Shown piece after piece: positions 37,212 through 45,175 of a stretch of 64,000 nucleotides of DNA (its first letter is position 1; the number at the start of each line of letters is the position of its first letter). The DNA is taken from contig CAIXFN010000111.1 in assembly GCA_903918755.1 (NCBI GenBank), positions 54,580 through 118,579 of the forward strand, given 5' to 3'. The DNA is from an uncultured Pedosphaera sp. GTDB lineage: Bacteria; Verrucomicrobiota; Verrucomicrobiia; Limisphaerales; Pedosphaeraceae. The translations under genes were made by a program, and so were the position numbers. The notes under the pieces are model-generated. The model was given only the letters and a program-made list of their open reading frames with translations, had not been told where the DNA came from and did not search any database.

Positions 37212-37445
37212 ATGGCTGACATTGCAAATCGATACAAAGAAAACGTCGAAGGCAGTTATTTCGTGGACAATCAGTGCATTGACTGCGACCTGTGCCGCGA
37301 AACCGCGCCCGACAATTTCACCCGGAGTGACGACGGTGGTTACTCCTATGTGTACAAGCAACCCGCTTCTCCGGACGAAGCGGCGCGTTGCAAGGAAGCC
37401 ATGGAAGGCTGCCCGGTCGAAGCCATCGGCAACACCCCGGCCTGA
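37212..37445 (+). CDS. 4Fe-4S ferredoxin
   Basis: A 77-residue ferredoxin with a single cluster site: CIDCDLCRETAP supplies three cysteines (CXXCXXC) and CKEAMEGCPVEAIG the fourth plus a fifth nearby. The sequence DNFTRSDDGGYSYVYKQP between them is characteristic of short bacterial one-cluster ferredoxins. It carries electrons in the cytoplasm; the partner is not evident. The start lacks a strong Shine-Dalgarno. A TTGCAA/TTAAGA pair 17 bases apart (37170-37198) could be its promoter. It is followed by one small hairpin at 37454-37471 and a terminator at 37542. Confidence 0.9.
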   Translation: MADIANRYKENVEGSYFVDNQCIDCDLCRETAPDNFTRSDDGGYSYVYKQPASPDEAARCKEAMEGCPVEAIGNTPA

Positions 37446-37541
37446 GTTGGGCAAACGACCGCAAGGTCGTTGTTCCAGAGCAACCGGAACCGCATCCCCG
37501 TTCGTAATTGAGCGGACGCTGGTCGGTTGCCATTGTATTTG

Positions 37542-37575
37542 ACCCCGTCGGCTACGGCCCACGGGGTTTCTTTTT
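37542..37575 (+). terminator. Rho-independent terminator after ferredoxin
   Basis: A 7-base stem (ACCCCGT / ACGGGGT) enclosing a small loop is followed by TTCTTTTT, about 100 bases after the ferredoxin stop. A second, smaller hairpin (AACGACC-GCAA-GGTCGTT, 37454-37471) precedes it. Confidence 0.75.
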
Positions 37576-37735
37576 CCCGGATCGCGCAGCCAAGGAAGAC
37601 CCATTTGTGCTGCTGCCGGAGCGGTTGCTATTGCTTGGAGACACTGGGATAGCCGGTCGCCGACACCGCTAATCTCCCGGTTGACCTGCGGGATACCTTG
37701 ACAGGAATCCGCCGGGAGGGGAACTTGAGGCCTGC

Positions 37736-38545
37736 TTGAAGAATTTACCGGCACGGTCCGTTGGCGAACACACGCACAGCAGGCAGGGTTTCACCCTGAT
37801 CGAACTGCTCGTAGTCCTTGCCATCATCGCAATTCTGGCCGGGCTCCTGTTGCCGGTACTGGCCACCTCCAAATCGAAAGCCCAGGGCATCACATGCGGG
37901 AACAACATCCGGCAATTGTCGCTGGCGTCCAATCTGTACGCCGATGAAAACGGCTCCCGCCTGGTGAATAATCACGGCAAGCCGCAGACGGTTTCTCTGC
38001 GAAATACCTGGGCCAATAATGTGGAGGATTGGCTGAGCAGTGATGACAACACGAACACGGCCTATCTCTCCGGCTCGCTGCTCGGACCCTACACGGGGCA
38101 TTCCTGGCAGATCTACAAATGCCCCTCCGACCGTTCCATGGCGGACAATGGCGACCGGATTCGCAGCATGTCGATGAACTCGCAGGTGGGTGATCCCGGC
38201 GAATTGACCAACCGGTTTAATCCTTTGTATATGCAGTTTTTCAAAGTCACCGACATGCCGAACCCGGCGGGGACTTTTGTGTTTTTGGACGAACATCCGG
38301 ATACCATCAATGATGGGTTCTTCATGAACATCCTGGAAAACGAGGCCTGGGGGAATCTGCCGGCATCCTATCACAACGGCGCAGGAAACCTTTCCTTCGC
38401 AGATGGCCATTTTGAATCGCGGCGCTGGGCCGACGCCAGCACGGTGCGTCCGCCCGTGCGGGGGGCGGTGGGGGGAATCATCGCCGCGGCACCGGGCACC
38501 GACTATAACTGGCTGAAAGCCCGAACCAGCAGCAAAAAGCCGTGA
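37736..38545 (+). CDS. Type II/IV pseudopilin with H-X9-DG-type C-terminus
   Basis: A 269-residue prepilin-like protein. The class III prepilin signal is clear: a basic leader, then the processing site before [20 protein letters not shown], with Glu at +5 and a hydrophobic stem. The ending [20 protein letters not shown] is the H-X9-DG motif of the PVC-expanded pseudopilin family (DUF1559-like). No ATG is available before the prepilin motif, so the start is the TTG at 37736. Processing would need a prepilin peptidase not in this window. Possibly exported or assembled by the PilB/PilM/PilO/GspD operon at 47-53 kb (inference). Confidence 0.88.
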   Translation: MKNLPARSVGEHTHSRQGFTLIELLVVLAIIAILAGLLLPVLATSKSKAQGITCGNNIRQLSLASNLYADENGSRLVNNHGKPQTVSLRNTWANNVEDWLSSDDNTNTAYLSGSLLGPYTGHSWQIYKCPSDRSMADNGDRIRSMSMNSQVGDPGELTNRFNPLYMQFFKVTDMPNPAGTFVFLDEHPDTINDGFFMNILENEAWGNLPASYHNGAGNLSFADGHFESRRWADASTVRPPVRGAVGGIIAAAPGTDYNWLKARTSSKKP

Positions 38546-38588
38546 GAAAAACAGGACCGACCGGTAGAAAACGCCGGAGAATCTGCCT

Positions 38589-39410
38589 ATGACACCAAGC
38601 GAAATGGGGAAACAGTCACGAGCGGCGCGCCCGGCCGGGCGGACGCTGGCATGGGGGTTGGGGTTGGCGGCCATTTTTCTGGCCGGTTGCGGGGGTTCGT
38701 TGCAAAAGCTCAGCGGGGTGGACCAGATGGGATTCGCGCAGGCGCCGACGCCCCCGGCACTTTTGACCGGCACCGCGGGATTTTTACTGACCAATAGCGC
38801 CGGATTCAGCGCCAAGGTGGTGGTGGATCTGCCCGGGGTCGTGAGCCAAACCCGCCGGCTTGCCGGAACCCTTTTGGGCCGGGAAGACCGGCTCCTCTTC
38901 GCCGGCGACAAGGACAATAGTTTTATCTGGTCGGTGACCGACCAAACCGGGTTCCTCGTGAATGAACCCTTACAGGGTTATGCCCCCCTGAGGGCCGCGC
39001 TGGCCGTTTCCAATATTGTGATAACGGCGGAATCGGCCAATGCGGAGAGCATCAACGGCCATCCCTGCCGGAAGACGGAAATGAGCGTCCACCTGGCGGA
39101 CGGGGCGACCGATCAACTCACCGTCTGGCGGGCCACGGACCTTGGTAATGTGCCGCTCCGCATCGTGTCGGCGACCGGGCCGAACCGTTTTACGGCAAAT
39201 TTCAGCAATGTCCGTTTGGAGAAACCCTCCCGGGAACTGTTTGAACCGCCGAAGGAGTTTTCCAAATACGCGAATGCCGAGGCCCTGATGACGGAGTTGG
39301 TCGGCCGCCGCGCCGCGACCAGTGACAAGTATCGCAATGCGGGCCGGAACAGCGACGATCTGCCCCCGGACAGCCGTTCCAACGGCTACCAACCACGCAG
39401 CCAACCTTAA
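38589..39410 (+). CDS. Lipoprotein, LolA/DUF4412-like
   Basis: A 273-residue putative lipoprotein with lipobox LAGC in LGLAAIFLAGCGGSLQ. The rest is a beta-rich domain with alternating strands (LLFAGDKDNSFIWSVTD, TEMSVHLADGATDQLTVW, IVSATGPNRFTANFSNVRL), reminiscent of the LolA/DUF4412 group of lipid- or lipoprotein-handling proteins, though the match is by shape only. Its C-terminus is Arg/Asn/Ser-rich and probably disordered. It lies 43 bases after the pseudopilin on the same strand, so the two may be co-transcribed. Confidence 0.7.
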   Translation: MTPSEMGKQSRAARPAGRTLAWGLGLAAIFLAGCGGSLQKLSGVDQMGFAQAPTPPALLTGTAGFLLTNSAGFSAKVVVDLPGVVSQTRRLAGTLLGREDRLLFAGDKDNSFIWSVTDQTGFLVNEPLQGYAPLRAALAVSNIVITAESANAESINGHPCRKTEMSVHLADGATDQLTVWRATDLGNVPLRIVSATGPNRFTANFSNVRLEKPSRELFEPPKEFSKYANAEALMTELVGRRAATSDKYRNAGRNSDDLPPDSRSNGYQPRSQP

Positions 39411-39429
39411 AAACCGAACCCTACCATCA

Positions 39430-39507
39430 ATGATACTGGCAAAAGTTCTGCTGTTGAAAACCCTGCTGGGTCTGGGATTCGGGTTGGTGATGCTGGCCCT
39501 CCTCTAA
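39430..39507 (+). CDS. Possible 25-residue membrane peptide or displaced 5' end of the next gene
   Basis: The ATG at 39430 opens a 25-codon frame, almost entirely a hydrophobic helix after its first residues (KVLLLKTLLGLGFGLVMLAL). It stops 57 bases before the GTG assigned to the methyltransferase fusion, in a different frame. It could be a tiny membrane peptide, a leader coupled to the next gene, or the true N-terminus of that gene displaced by a frameshift or sequence error. Confidence 0.3.
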   Translation: MILAKVLLLKTLLGLGFGLVMLALL

Positions 39508-39563
39508 GGCGGTTCGCGTACCTGGGAGATCCGATTTTCCTGCTCGGCGTTGGCCTGTATGCC

Positions 39564-40544
39564 GTGAATCGCTGGGTGGTGAAACCCCATTGTGCCCTGA
39601 TCTTCTTCCATTCCTGGTTTAATGACCTGCTCCTGATCCCCTGCGCTCTCCCGCCCCTGCTGCTGACCCATCGGTGGCTGGGACTCCGCGGTCACGACGG
39701 TCCCCCGACCGGTGGCGAAATAGCGGCGCACTGGCTGGGTTGGTCGATCCTGTTCGAAGGAATCGGGCCCCGGATCATGCGGACGACGGGCGACCCCTGG
39801 GATGTGGCCGCCTATGCAGCGGGAGCGCTGGCGGCGTGGGCCTGGTGGACGAACTCCCACCGCAAAATTGTTCCAAATAGGGAAGTGGCCAATTTTGATT
39901 GGCTGGCAGCGCATTACCGCTGGATGGAATGGGTGCTGGCCGGAAACAAATTACAGCGCTGCCGCACCGCGTTCCTCGCCTCGATCCCCCGACCACGACA
40001 GGTGCTCTTGCTGGGCGAGGGCAACGGGAGATTCCTCGCGGCATTTTGCCGACAGTTTCCGGAGGCCCGGGTCACCTGCGTGGATGCCAGTCCGCGCATG
40101 CTCCACCAAGCGCAAAGCCGCCTGCAGCGCGCGGGCGGGACTGCAGGAAAGGTGGAGTTTGTGACGGCGGATGTCGGCACATGGGATTTTCCGGTGGCGG
40201 AGTTTGACTTAATCGTCACTCACTTTTTTTTAGATTGCTTCCGGCCGGACCAACTGGATGAGCTTATGCCTAAAATCGCGTCCTCCAGCAAGACCGGGGC
40301 GCACTGGCTGGTGGCGGATTTTTGCCGGGCGCCCCGGGGTTGGCGCCGGTGGCGCAGCGGCGTGATTCTGAGCCTGATGTATTGGTTTTTTGAATGGTTC
40401 AGCCGGCTGCCGGCCCGGGAACTGACGGAACCGGACAGCCGGATGCAAGCCGAGGGCTTTCATTTGCAACAGCGCCAGTCGGCGGACTGGGAATTACTTC
40501 ACACGGACCTTTGGGTGAAATCGGAAGGAGTGGGAAAGGGTTAG
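39564..40544 (+). CDS. Membrane domain fused to SAM-dependent methyltransferase
   Basis: A 326-residue protein from GTG 39564. Residues ~1-100 form a membrane domain (ALIFFHSWFNDLLLIPCALP, GEIAAHWLGWSILFEGIGPR, DVAAYAAGALAAWAWW). Residues ~110-320 are a class I SAM methyltransferase: FDWLAAHYRWMEW at its start, motif I VLLLGEGNGRFLAAF, acidic VTCVDASPRM and the late EFDLIVTHFFLDCF. The frame stays open upstream and encodes plausible membrane sequence (LGDPIFLLGVGLYAVNRW), so the true N-terminus probably lies before the GTG, although no ordinary start codon exists there. Substrate unknown. Confidence 0.72.
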   Translation: MNRWVVKPHCALIFFHSWFNDLLLIPCALPPLLLTHRWLGLRGHDGPPTGGEIAAHWLGWSILFEGIGPRIMRTTGDPWDVAAYAAGALAAWAWWTNSHRKIVPNREVANFDWLAAHYRWMEWVLAGNKLQRCRTAFLASIPRPRQVLLLGEGNGRFLAAFCRQFPEARVTCVDASPRMLHQAQSRLQRAGGTAGKVEFVTADVGTWDFPVAEFDLIVTHFFLDCFRPDQLDELMPKIASSSKTGAHWLVADFCRAPRGWRRWRSGVILSLMYWFFEWFSRLPARELTEPDSRMQAEGFHLQQRQSADWELLHTDLWVKSEGVGKG

Positions 40545-40640
40545 CGCCGGGGAATTTATTTGCGGTTGTCACCGGGCGGTGGTTAGCGGAAAGTTGCGCC
40601 GGCGTCACCGGATCCCCAAGCAAGCGGAGCCGCCAAGTTC

Positions 40641-41540
40641 ATGAATCGTCTGCGGCGGAGCCTGCGCGCGACACTGCTGGGCATGGTGGTCAACACGCTG
40701 TTTGCAGCCGGGAAACTGGCGGCTGGAATTGCGGGGCAATCCCATGCCCTCATTGCGGACGCAGTCGAGTCGATGGCGGACATTTTCAGTTCCATTGTAG
40801 TCTGGCGGGGGTTGGTGGTGGCCGAAATACCCGAGGATGCCGAGCATCCCTATGGCCACGGCAAGGCGGAGCCGATTGCCTCGGCGATTGTGGCCACCAT
40901 GCTGCTACTGGCGGCAGCCGGGATCGCCTTTCACTCCATCAAGGAAATTTTATTGCCCCAGACCGCGGGACCGCGGGCCTTTACCTTGGTGGTGCTCCTG
41001 ATCGTGATCATCGTCAAAGAAACCTTGTTCCGCTATGTCGTCCGGGAAGCGGCGGCGGTAGAGAGTCTCGCGGTGCAAACCGATGCCTGGCACCATCGCA
41101 GCGATGTCATCACTTCTCTCGCGGCGGCGGTGGGCATCACCATCGCGCTGGTCGGAGGCAAGGGGTATGAGTCCGCCGACGCTGTGGCGGCGGTGGTGGC
41201 GGCGGGAATCATCGCCTGGAATGGCTGGCAATTATTGCGGCCGGCGTTGAACGAACTCATGGACGCGGCACCGAGCGAGGAATTCGTAAACCAAATTCGC
41301 AATCTGGCCAGGGAAGTCCCCGGAGTCGAAGCGATCGAGAAATGCATGGTGCGGAAATCGGGTCGCCATTACCTCGTGGACATGCACATGCAGGTGGAAC
41401 CCCAAATGACGGTGCTGGACGGCCATGCCCTGGCACACAAGGTGAAGGACCACATCCGCTCGGCACAACCGCGCGTGCGGGATGTCCTGGTCCACATCGA
41501 ACCGGCCCGCACAACCGGCCCGCGGCGGGCACGAGCATAA
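40641..41540 (+). CDS. Cation diffusion facilitator (CDF) efflux protein
   Basis: A 299-residue inner-membrane metal/proton antiporter. Six transmembrane helices are expected; visible CDF marks are SHALIADAVESMADIFSS in TM2, HPYGHGKAEPIAS on the cytoplasmic loop, and DAWHHRSDVITS in TM5 with the HXXXD metal site. The cytoplasmic C-terminal ferredoxin-like domain (VPGVEAIEKCMVRKSGRHYL, then DMHMQVEP) mediates dimerisation. It exports divalent cations such as Zn, Fe or Mn; selectivity is not readable. It starts 96 bases after the methyltransferase fusion on the same strand. Confidence 0.92.
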   Translation: MNRLRRSLRATLLGMVVNTLFAAGKLAAGIAGQSHALIADAVESMADIFSSIVVWRGLVVAEIPEDAEHPYGHGKAEPIASAIVATMLLLAAAGIAFHSIKEILLPQTAGPRAFTLVVLLIVIIVKETLFRYVVREAAAVESLAVQTDAWHHRSDVITSLAAAVGITIALVGGKGYESADAVAAVVAAGIIAWNGWQLLRPALNELMDAAPSEEFVNQIRNLAREVPGVEAIEKCMVRKSGRHYLVDMHMQVEPQMTVLDGHALAHKVKDHIRSAQPRVRDVLVHIEPARTTGPRRARA

Positions 41541-41572
41541 CCAAACGCCGCCCGGCCGCGATCCGGGTCGGA

Positions 41573-42109
41573 TCAACGGGCGGAGAATTTCCGTCGTGCC
41601 AGGCAAAGTGCGGAGAAGGCGATCCCCGAGAGCGCCAGGGTGGAGCCGGCCTCGGGAACATGGAGACGCCAATTACCCGGCACGATGGCTTTGGTCTCCG
41701 CAAAGAAAGGGGAGGAGGAATCCACCTGGATGGTGGGCGTGCCAAAATAGGCGGGGGGCGCGAAAAAGAGGGCATCGGTGAAACCGAAGTCACCGTGAAG
41801 AATATCGCTGTTAATGAAGATAAAATTATTGTCAGCGGCCACAAAGGACACAACCGGGCCGGGGGCAAAAGTGCCACCGCCATAAGTGGCGGCATAGACG
41901 TGGCCGGCGGTGGCATGGCCGTTGAAGCTCATGGCAAGGTTGCTGATGTTGTCCACGTAGATGCCATTTACCTGGCCGCTAAACGTACCGGCAACCACAT
42001 TGCCATCGGCGTAGGTGTAAGAAAAATCAAAATTGGACGCCTGACTGGCCAGGACGGACAAACCCAGGGTCAGGAGGCCCACCGACAATTGCTGCTTCAT
42101 CGCGCTCAT
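41573..42109 (-). CDS. Exported protein with VPEAGST-type C-terminal sorting tail
   Basis: A 178-residue exported protein: signal peptide (LSVGLLTLGLSVLASQASN), then a beta-rich region with FSYTYADGNVVAGTFSG, a pattern seen in many PEP-CTERM proteins. The tail is a short motif VPEAGST, a hydrophobic stretch LALSGIAFSALCLA and a basic end RRKFSAR, the tripartite layout of PEP-CTERM/VPDSG-type signals processed by exosortases. The expected product is anchored or released after membrane transit. No exosortase gene is present here. It converges with the CDF gene. Starts at 42109 or 42100 are both possible. Confidence 0.85.
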   Translation of the reverse strand: MSAMKQQLSVGLLTLGLSVLASQASNFDFSYTYADGNVVAGTFSGQVNGIYVDNISNLAMSFNGHATAGHVYAATYGGGTFAPGPVVSFVAADNNFIFINSDILHGDFGFTDALFFAPPAYFGTPTIQVDSSSPFFAETKAIVPGNWRLHVPEAGSTLALSGIAFSALCLARRKFSAR

Positions 42110-42314
42110 TTATTTTTCGCTTTCAGGAATTACCGAATCCAACTGTTACTGCGTGTGCCGTCGGCCCCTTTCCGCAAATTTGACGGCGGGCCGGCATGTC
42201 AACGGTGGTTCGGGCTTGCCGCGAAAGATTGCCAACGAGGGGAGGAATTGACCATACACCTTTGGAAGTACGCAGCCGGAGCGGGGTGCTGACGGGCCGG
42301 CGGGGCCAGTAAGC

Positions 42315-43379
42315 TTACCGCGGCAGACCCGCCAGATAGAGGTCGGCCACCTTTTTCGCGAGGGTGGTGGCGACATTGAATTCGTCGGAGTTGGTCAACA
42401 CAATCACACTCAATTGATCGTCCGGGAAGCGCTGAATGCTGGCGGAAAACCCCGAGGTGGCGCCGCCGTGGCCAAAGCAGCGGTGACCGGCCTGCGGCTC
42501 CAGGTTCCAGCCAAAGCCATAACGTTTCACCGTGCCATCATTGAGGCGCGCGGGAGTCCACCATTCGGCCAGGCTGGCCGGACTCAAGAGGTGCCCGGAA
42601 CTGAGCGCGGCGTCCCATTTTACCAGGTCGGAAGCCGTCGAAAGGAGGGCTCCCGCGGAGAAAACATCGGTTATATCATAATCGCGATTGATCAAGACGT
42701 GGTTGGTCATTTCATATCCTGCGGCGCGACCCGGAACAATCACCCCGGGCAACCGATCGCGAGTGGCGTCCATTTGCAAGGGTTGCAAAATGCGCTGGCG
42801 AAGAAAGGACCAGTAGTCACAACCGGCGGTCGCGGCCACGACATGGCCAAGGAGGCTGTAGCCGGAATTGCTGTAGGACCAGCCTGCACCCGGAGAGAAA
42901 TCCAGAGGCTGGGCGGCAAGCTGCGCGATAAACTGATCCCGGGTAAGATGGCGGGTCAGTTCAAAGCCCGGGAGCCCGGTGTAATTCCGGATTCCGGAAG
43001 TATGGGTGAGCAAATGCCGGAGCGTGATATTTGACCACGCCGCGGGCGTGCCGGCCAGGTGCCGGCTGAGCCGGTCGTCCAGCGACAATTTGCCATCCTG
43101 CGCCAGCAGCAGCACGGCCGCGGCGGTAAATTGTTTGGTGAGGGACCCGATTTCAAAAACGGTAGCGGGCGTGACAGGGGTGAGCCACTCCAGATTGGCC
43201 AGGCCATAGCCCTGCAGGCGGACGGGCTGGCCGGTCCGGACCACGGCCAGCGCGAGGCCAGGAATCTGGCGCTGTTTCATCTCCGCGCGCAGCAAGTCAT
43301 CCACGGGATCGGCGCCGGCAGGAACCGCGGCGAAGGTGGCCAGAAGCAGAGCGGCGAAAACGCGAGCGAGCAACAACAT
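42315..43379 (-). CDS. Class C beta-lactamase-fold serine hydrolase
   Basis: A 354-residue exported penicillin-binding-protein/class C beta-lactamase homologue. The ATG at 43379 opens the signal peptide MLLLARVFAALLLATFAAVP. The catalytic motifs are the SXXK in IGSLTKQFT (Ser79, Lys82), the Tyr motif in WSYSNSGYSLLGHV, and a C-terminal HGGATSG in place of KTG. That combination is usual for esterases or peptidases of this fold, so antibiotic resistance should not be assumed. The upstream in-frame extension to 43589 is rejected. It is the last gene of a long minus-strand series but 216 bases separate it from its upstream neighbour. Confidence 0.87.
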   Translation of the reverse strand: MLLLARVFAALLLATFAAVPAGADPVDDLLRAEMKQRQIPGLALAVVRTGQPVRLQGYGLANLEWLTPVTPATVFEIGSLTKQFTAAAVLLLAQDGKLSLDDRLSRHLAGTPAAWSNITLRHLLTHTSGIRNYTGLPGFELTRHLTRDQFIAQLAAQPLDFSPGAGWSYSNSGYSLLGHVVAATAGCDYWSFLRQRILQPLQMDATRDRLPGVIVPGRAAGYEMTNHVLINRDYDITDVFSAGALLSTASDLVKWDAALSSGHLLSPASLAEWWTPARLNDGTVKRYGFGWNLEPQAGHRCFGHGGATSGFSASIQRFPDDQLSVIVLTNSDEFNVATTLAKKVADLYLAGLPR

Positions 43380-43536
43380 GCTCAATAAGATAGGGCTAAC
43401 GGCGACGGGAGGACGAGCCGGAAACCGAATGATAATGAACGAGGTTGAGCTCACCGGGAGGGTGGGGTAAACACCCCATTTCCAGAGTCGCGGAACCCCG
43501 GCAGAATCATGAACGTAAATCTGGTCGGTTAGGTTC

Positions 43537-43567
43537 GGCGGCCCTGAGTGGGGCCGCCATTTTTTTG
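43537..43567 (+). terminator. Intrinsic terminator facing plus, between two minus-strand genes
   Basis: A perfect 8-base stem (GGCGGCCC / GGGCCGCC) with a 6-base loop is followed by ATTTTTTT on the plus strand. On the minus strand it is followed by no T-run. No plus-strand gene ends nearby, so it either ends antisense or small-RNA transcription or is a bidirectional barrier downstream of the YkvA-like gene. Confidence 0.8.
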
Positions 43568-43595
43568 GAGACTTCCCCCAACTTCCCAATTCAGC

Positions 43596-44000
43596 TCAAG
43601 GGGCGACGGTGATGCCGGACCAGGACCGATTCTGTACCGCGGCGTAGATCGCAAATGCCTTTTCGTTCTGGATAAGGACCGCCCGGACAATGCTGGAATC
43701 ATCGGCCCGGCCAAGGTTCAGGACACTGTCCGGAATGATGCCGACTTTTTTGTGGGCGTAAATCAGGGCGAAGACCGCCTGGGCCAGCGCGGAATAAGGC
43801 AAATCCTTGTAGGCACCCTCCAAGGTGTCTTCCACAGCATCCGCGAGGAGTTCCAACTGGTCAACGAGGTGGGGAAAGAGGGGGGCGTAAATCTGAGTAA
43901 ACTCCAATTTCCATTGCGGCAGGAGCTTTAAGACGCGCTCGGTGATTGCCGGCGTGATGGCGGCCGCGCCGTGATTCACAAAGTTTACGATTTCTGGCAT
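43596..44000 (-). CDS. YkvA-like (DUF1232-type) protein
   Basis: A 134-residue protein. Its C-terminal half has the YkvA/DUF1232 pattern of a hydrophobic helix followed by a polar Pro-Asp turn and Asp pair: LAQAVFALIYAHKKVGIIPD, then SVLNLGRADDSSIVRAVL. The N-terminal half is helical (ITERVLKLLPQWKLEFTQIY). Family function is unknown; members are small membrane-associated proteins. It is the eighth of a closely spaced series starting with the secretion ATPase, 66 bases after the redoxin-like gene. Confidence 0.65.
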   Translation of the reverse strand: MPEIVNFVNHGAAAITPAITERVLKLLPQWKLEFTQIYAPLFPHLVDQLELLADAVEDTLEGAYKDLPYSALAQAVFALIYAHKKVGIIPDSVLNLGRADDSSIVRAVLIQNEKAFAIYAAVQNRSWSGITVAP

Positions 44001-44066
44001 GGCGTGAGCATAGGGGGTGGCAAGGCTTTTGCAAAAGACAAATTCCGCGCCGGCGGACCGGGCAGG

Positions 44067-44726
44067 TCAATGCGGTTCAAAAATGTAGCAACCGACAGCG
44101 GGGCCGCCCGGGGACGGTACGGGGAGACCGTCCCGAATGGCCTGCAAGGCGAGCTCAAGGTCCCGGCGGGTGGGGGCCGGCCGTTCCCGGCCAAAATCCA
44201 CATAGCGATCATCGATGCGCCCGCGATAAACCAGCCGGCCGTCCGGCCGGAATACCGCGGCTTCCGGGGTGACCGTCGCGCCCGCGCGGTGCACGAGCCC
44301 GTGTTGCGGATCCCGGAGGGGAGTTCCCGGGAGGGAATACTCGCGGGCATGGAGCGCGATCACCGGACCGGTAATGTCCGCATCCGGATAGACCAGCCAG
44401 AAGGCAAAACCCGACGGGGAGTATTCGTGCGCCAGCCGCTGCAGTTCGGGAGCATAATGATTGGCAATGGGGCAATCGGGCCGGAGAAACAGGAACACCA
44501 ACCCCCGGGTGCCCGCGGGGAGGGAGGCAAAAGGGTCAACCGAGTGACCGGCGGGGTCCTGCAAGCCAAGCGTGCTGATCGACCCGGTCGAGCCGGGGGG
44601 AGTCTGGCAGCCGGAAAACAAAAGAACGGGGAGCAGGAGCAGCAGCCCGGCGCGCCGTGCGAGGAAAATCCGGCAGCAGCCGCCCCGGAGAGTTTCACGA
44701 CGGAGGACGAAGGTGGTTGCTTTCAC
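44067..44726 (-). CDS. Redoxin-like (thioredoxin-fold) lipoprotein
   Basis: A 219-residue exported protein; the GTG at 44726 gives a basic leader and hydrophobic stretch ending in a lipobox (LLLLLPVLLFSGC). The mature part is a thioredoxin-fold domain with FLRPDCPIANHYAPELQRL; only the single Cys of DCPIA is present, as in the PVC redoxin group that accompanies Planctomycete-type cytochromes. Later segments TPEAAVFRPDGRLVYRGRID and GCYIF are typical of that group. The expected role is redox or thiol chemistry at the cell surface (inference). The VOC gene ends 29 bases upstream. Confidence 0.75.
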   Translation of the reverse strand: MKATTFVLRRETLRGGCCRIFLARRAGLLLLLPVLLFSGCQTPPGSTGSISTLGLQDPAGHSVDPFASLPAGTRGLVFLFLRPDCPIANHYAPELQRLAHEYSPSGFAFWLVYPDADITGPVIALHAREYSLPGTPLRDPQHGLVHRAGATVTPEAAVFRPDGRLVYRGRIDDRYVDFGRERPAPTRRDLELALQAIRDGLPVPSPGGPAVGCYIFEPH

Positions 44727-44755
44727 AAGCGCTGGTCCCGCCGGCGGGACGGGAA

Positions 44756-45139
44756 TCAGGCGGGCTGATAAAGGGCGGCCACGGCACCGGCGGGATCCTG
44801 AATCACGACCATGCGGCCATTGCCCATGTCCCGCGGACCACGCAAAACCTTGCCGCCCAAGCGCACGCATTCCGTGGCACTGACCACGACATCGGCGACG
44901 GTGATATAAATGAGCCATTGGGCGGGCAGGTCCGCGTTAGCCCCGCGGGCATGGCAAATGCCAGCGACGACCTTGTCATCCGCCGGGCTGGCCATGCAAA
45001 AATCCGAATAACCGTCCATGTCCACCGGGGTGGAATGCCAGCCCACCACCGTGGCATAGAACTGCCGGACCGCCTCGGCATGGGGAACGGTAAGATCGGT
45101 CCAAGAGATGGAACCGATGGGACTGATGGGATCACTCAT
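44756..45139 (-). CDS. VOC-superfamily (glyoxalase/bleomycin-resistance-like) protein
   Basis: A 127-residue cytoplasmic protein made of two beta-alpha-beta-beta-beta modules. ISWTDLTVPHAEAVRQFYATVVGW begins module one, and VSATECVRLGGKVLRGP and GNGRMVVIQDPAGAVAALYQP make up module two, the standard VOC ending. Members bind a metal or small ligand; a 27 kDa-antigen-like subgroup matches best in layout. Catalysis cannot be assigned. It lies between the beta-helix protein and the redoxin lipoprotein genes, spaced 36 and 29 bases. Confidence 0.85.
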   Translation of the reverse strand: MSDPISPIGSISWTDLTVPHAEAVRQFYATVVGWHSTPVDMDGYSDFCMASPADDKVVAGICHARGANADLPAQWLIYITVADVVVSATECVRLGGKVLRGPRDMGNGRMVVIQDPAGAVAALYQPA

Positions 45140-45175
45140 GGCAGCGAGGGGTTGACCGGATGCAATGGCGCTGGT

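Noticed and set aside
42315..43379. Calling the beta-lactamase-fold gene an antibiotic-resistance gene
   Set aside because: The third motif is HGG rather than KTG, and this fold is widespread among esterases and peptidases; resistance is not supported.
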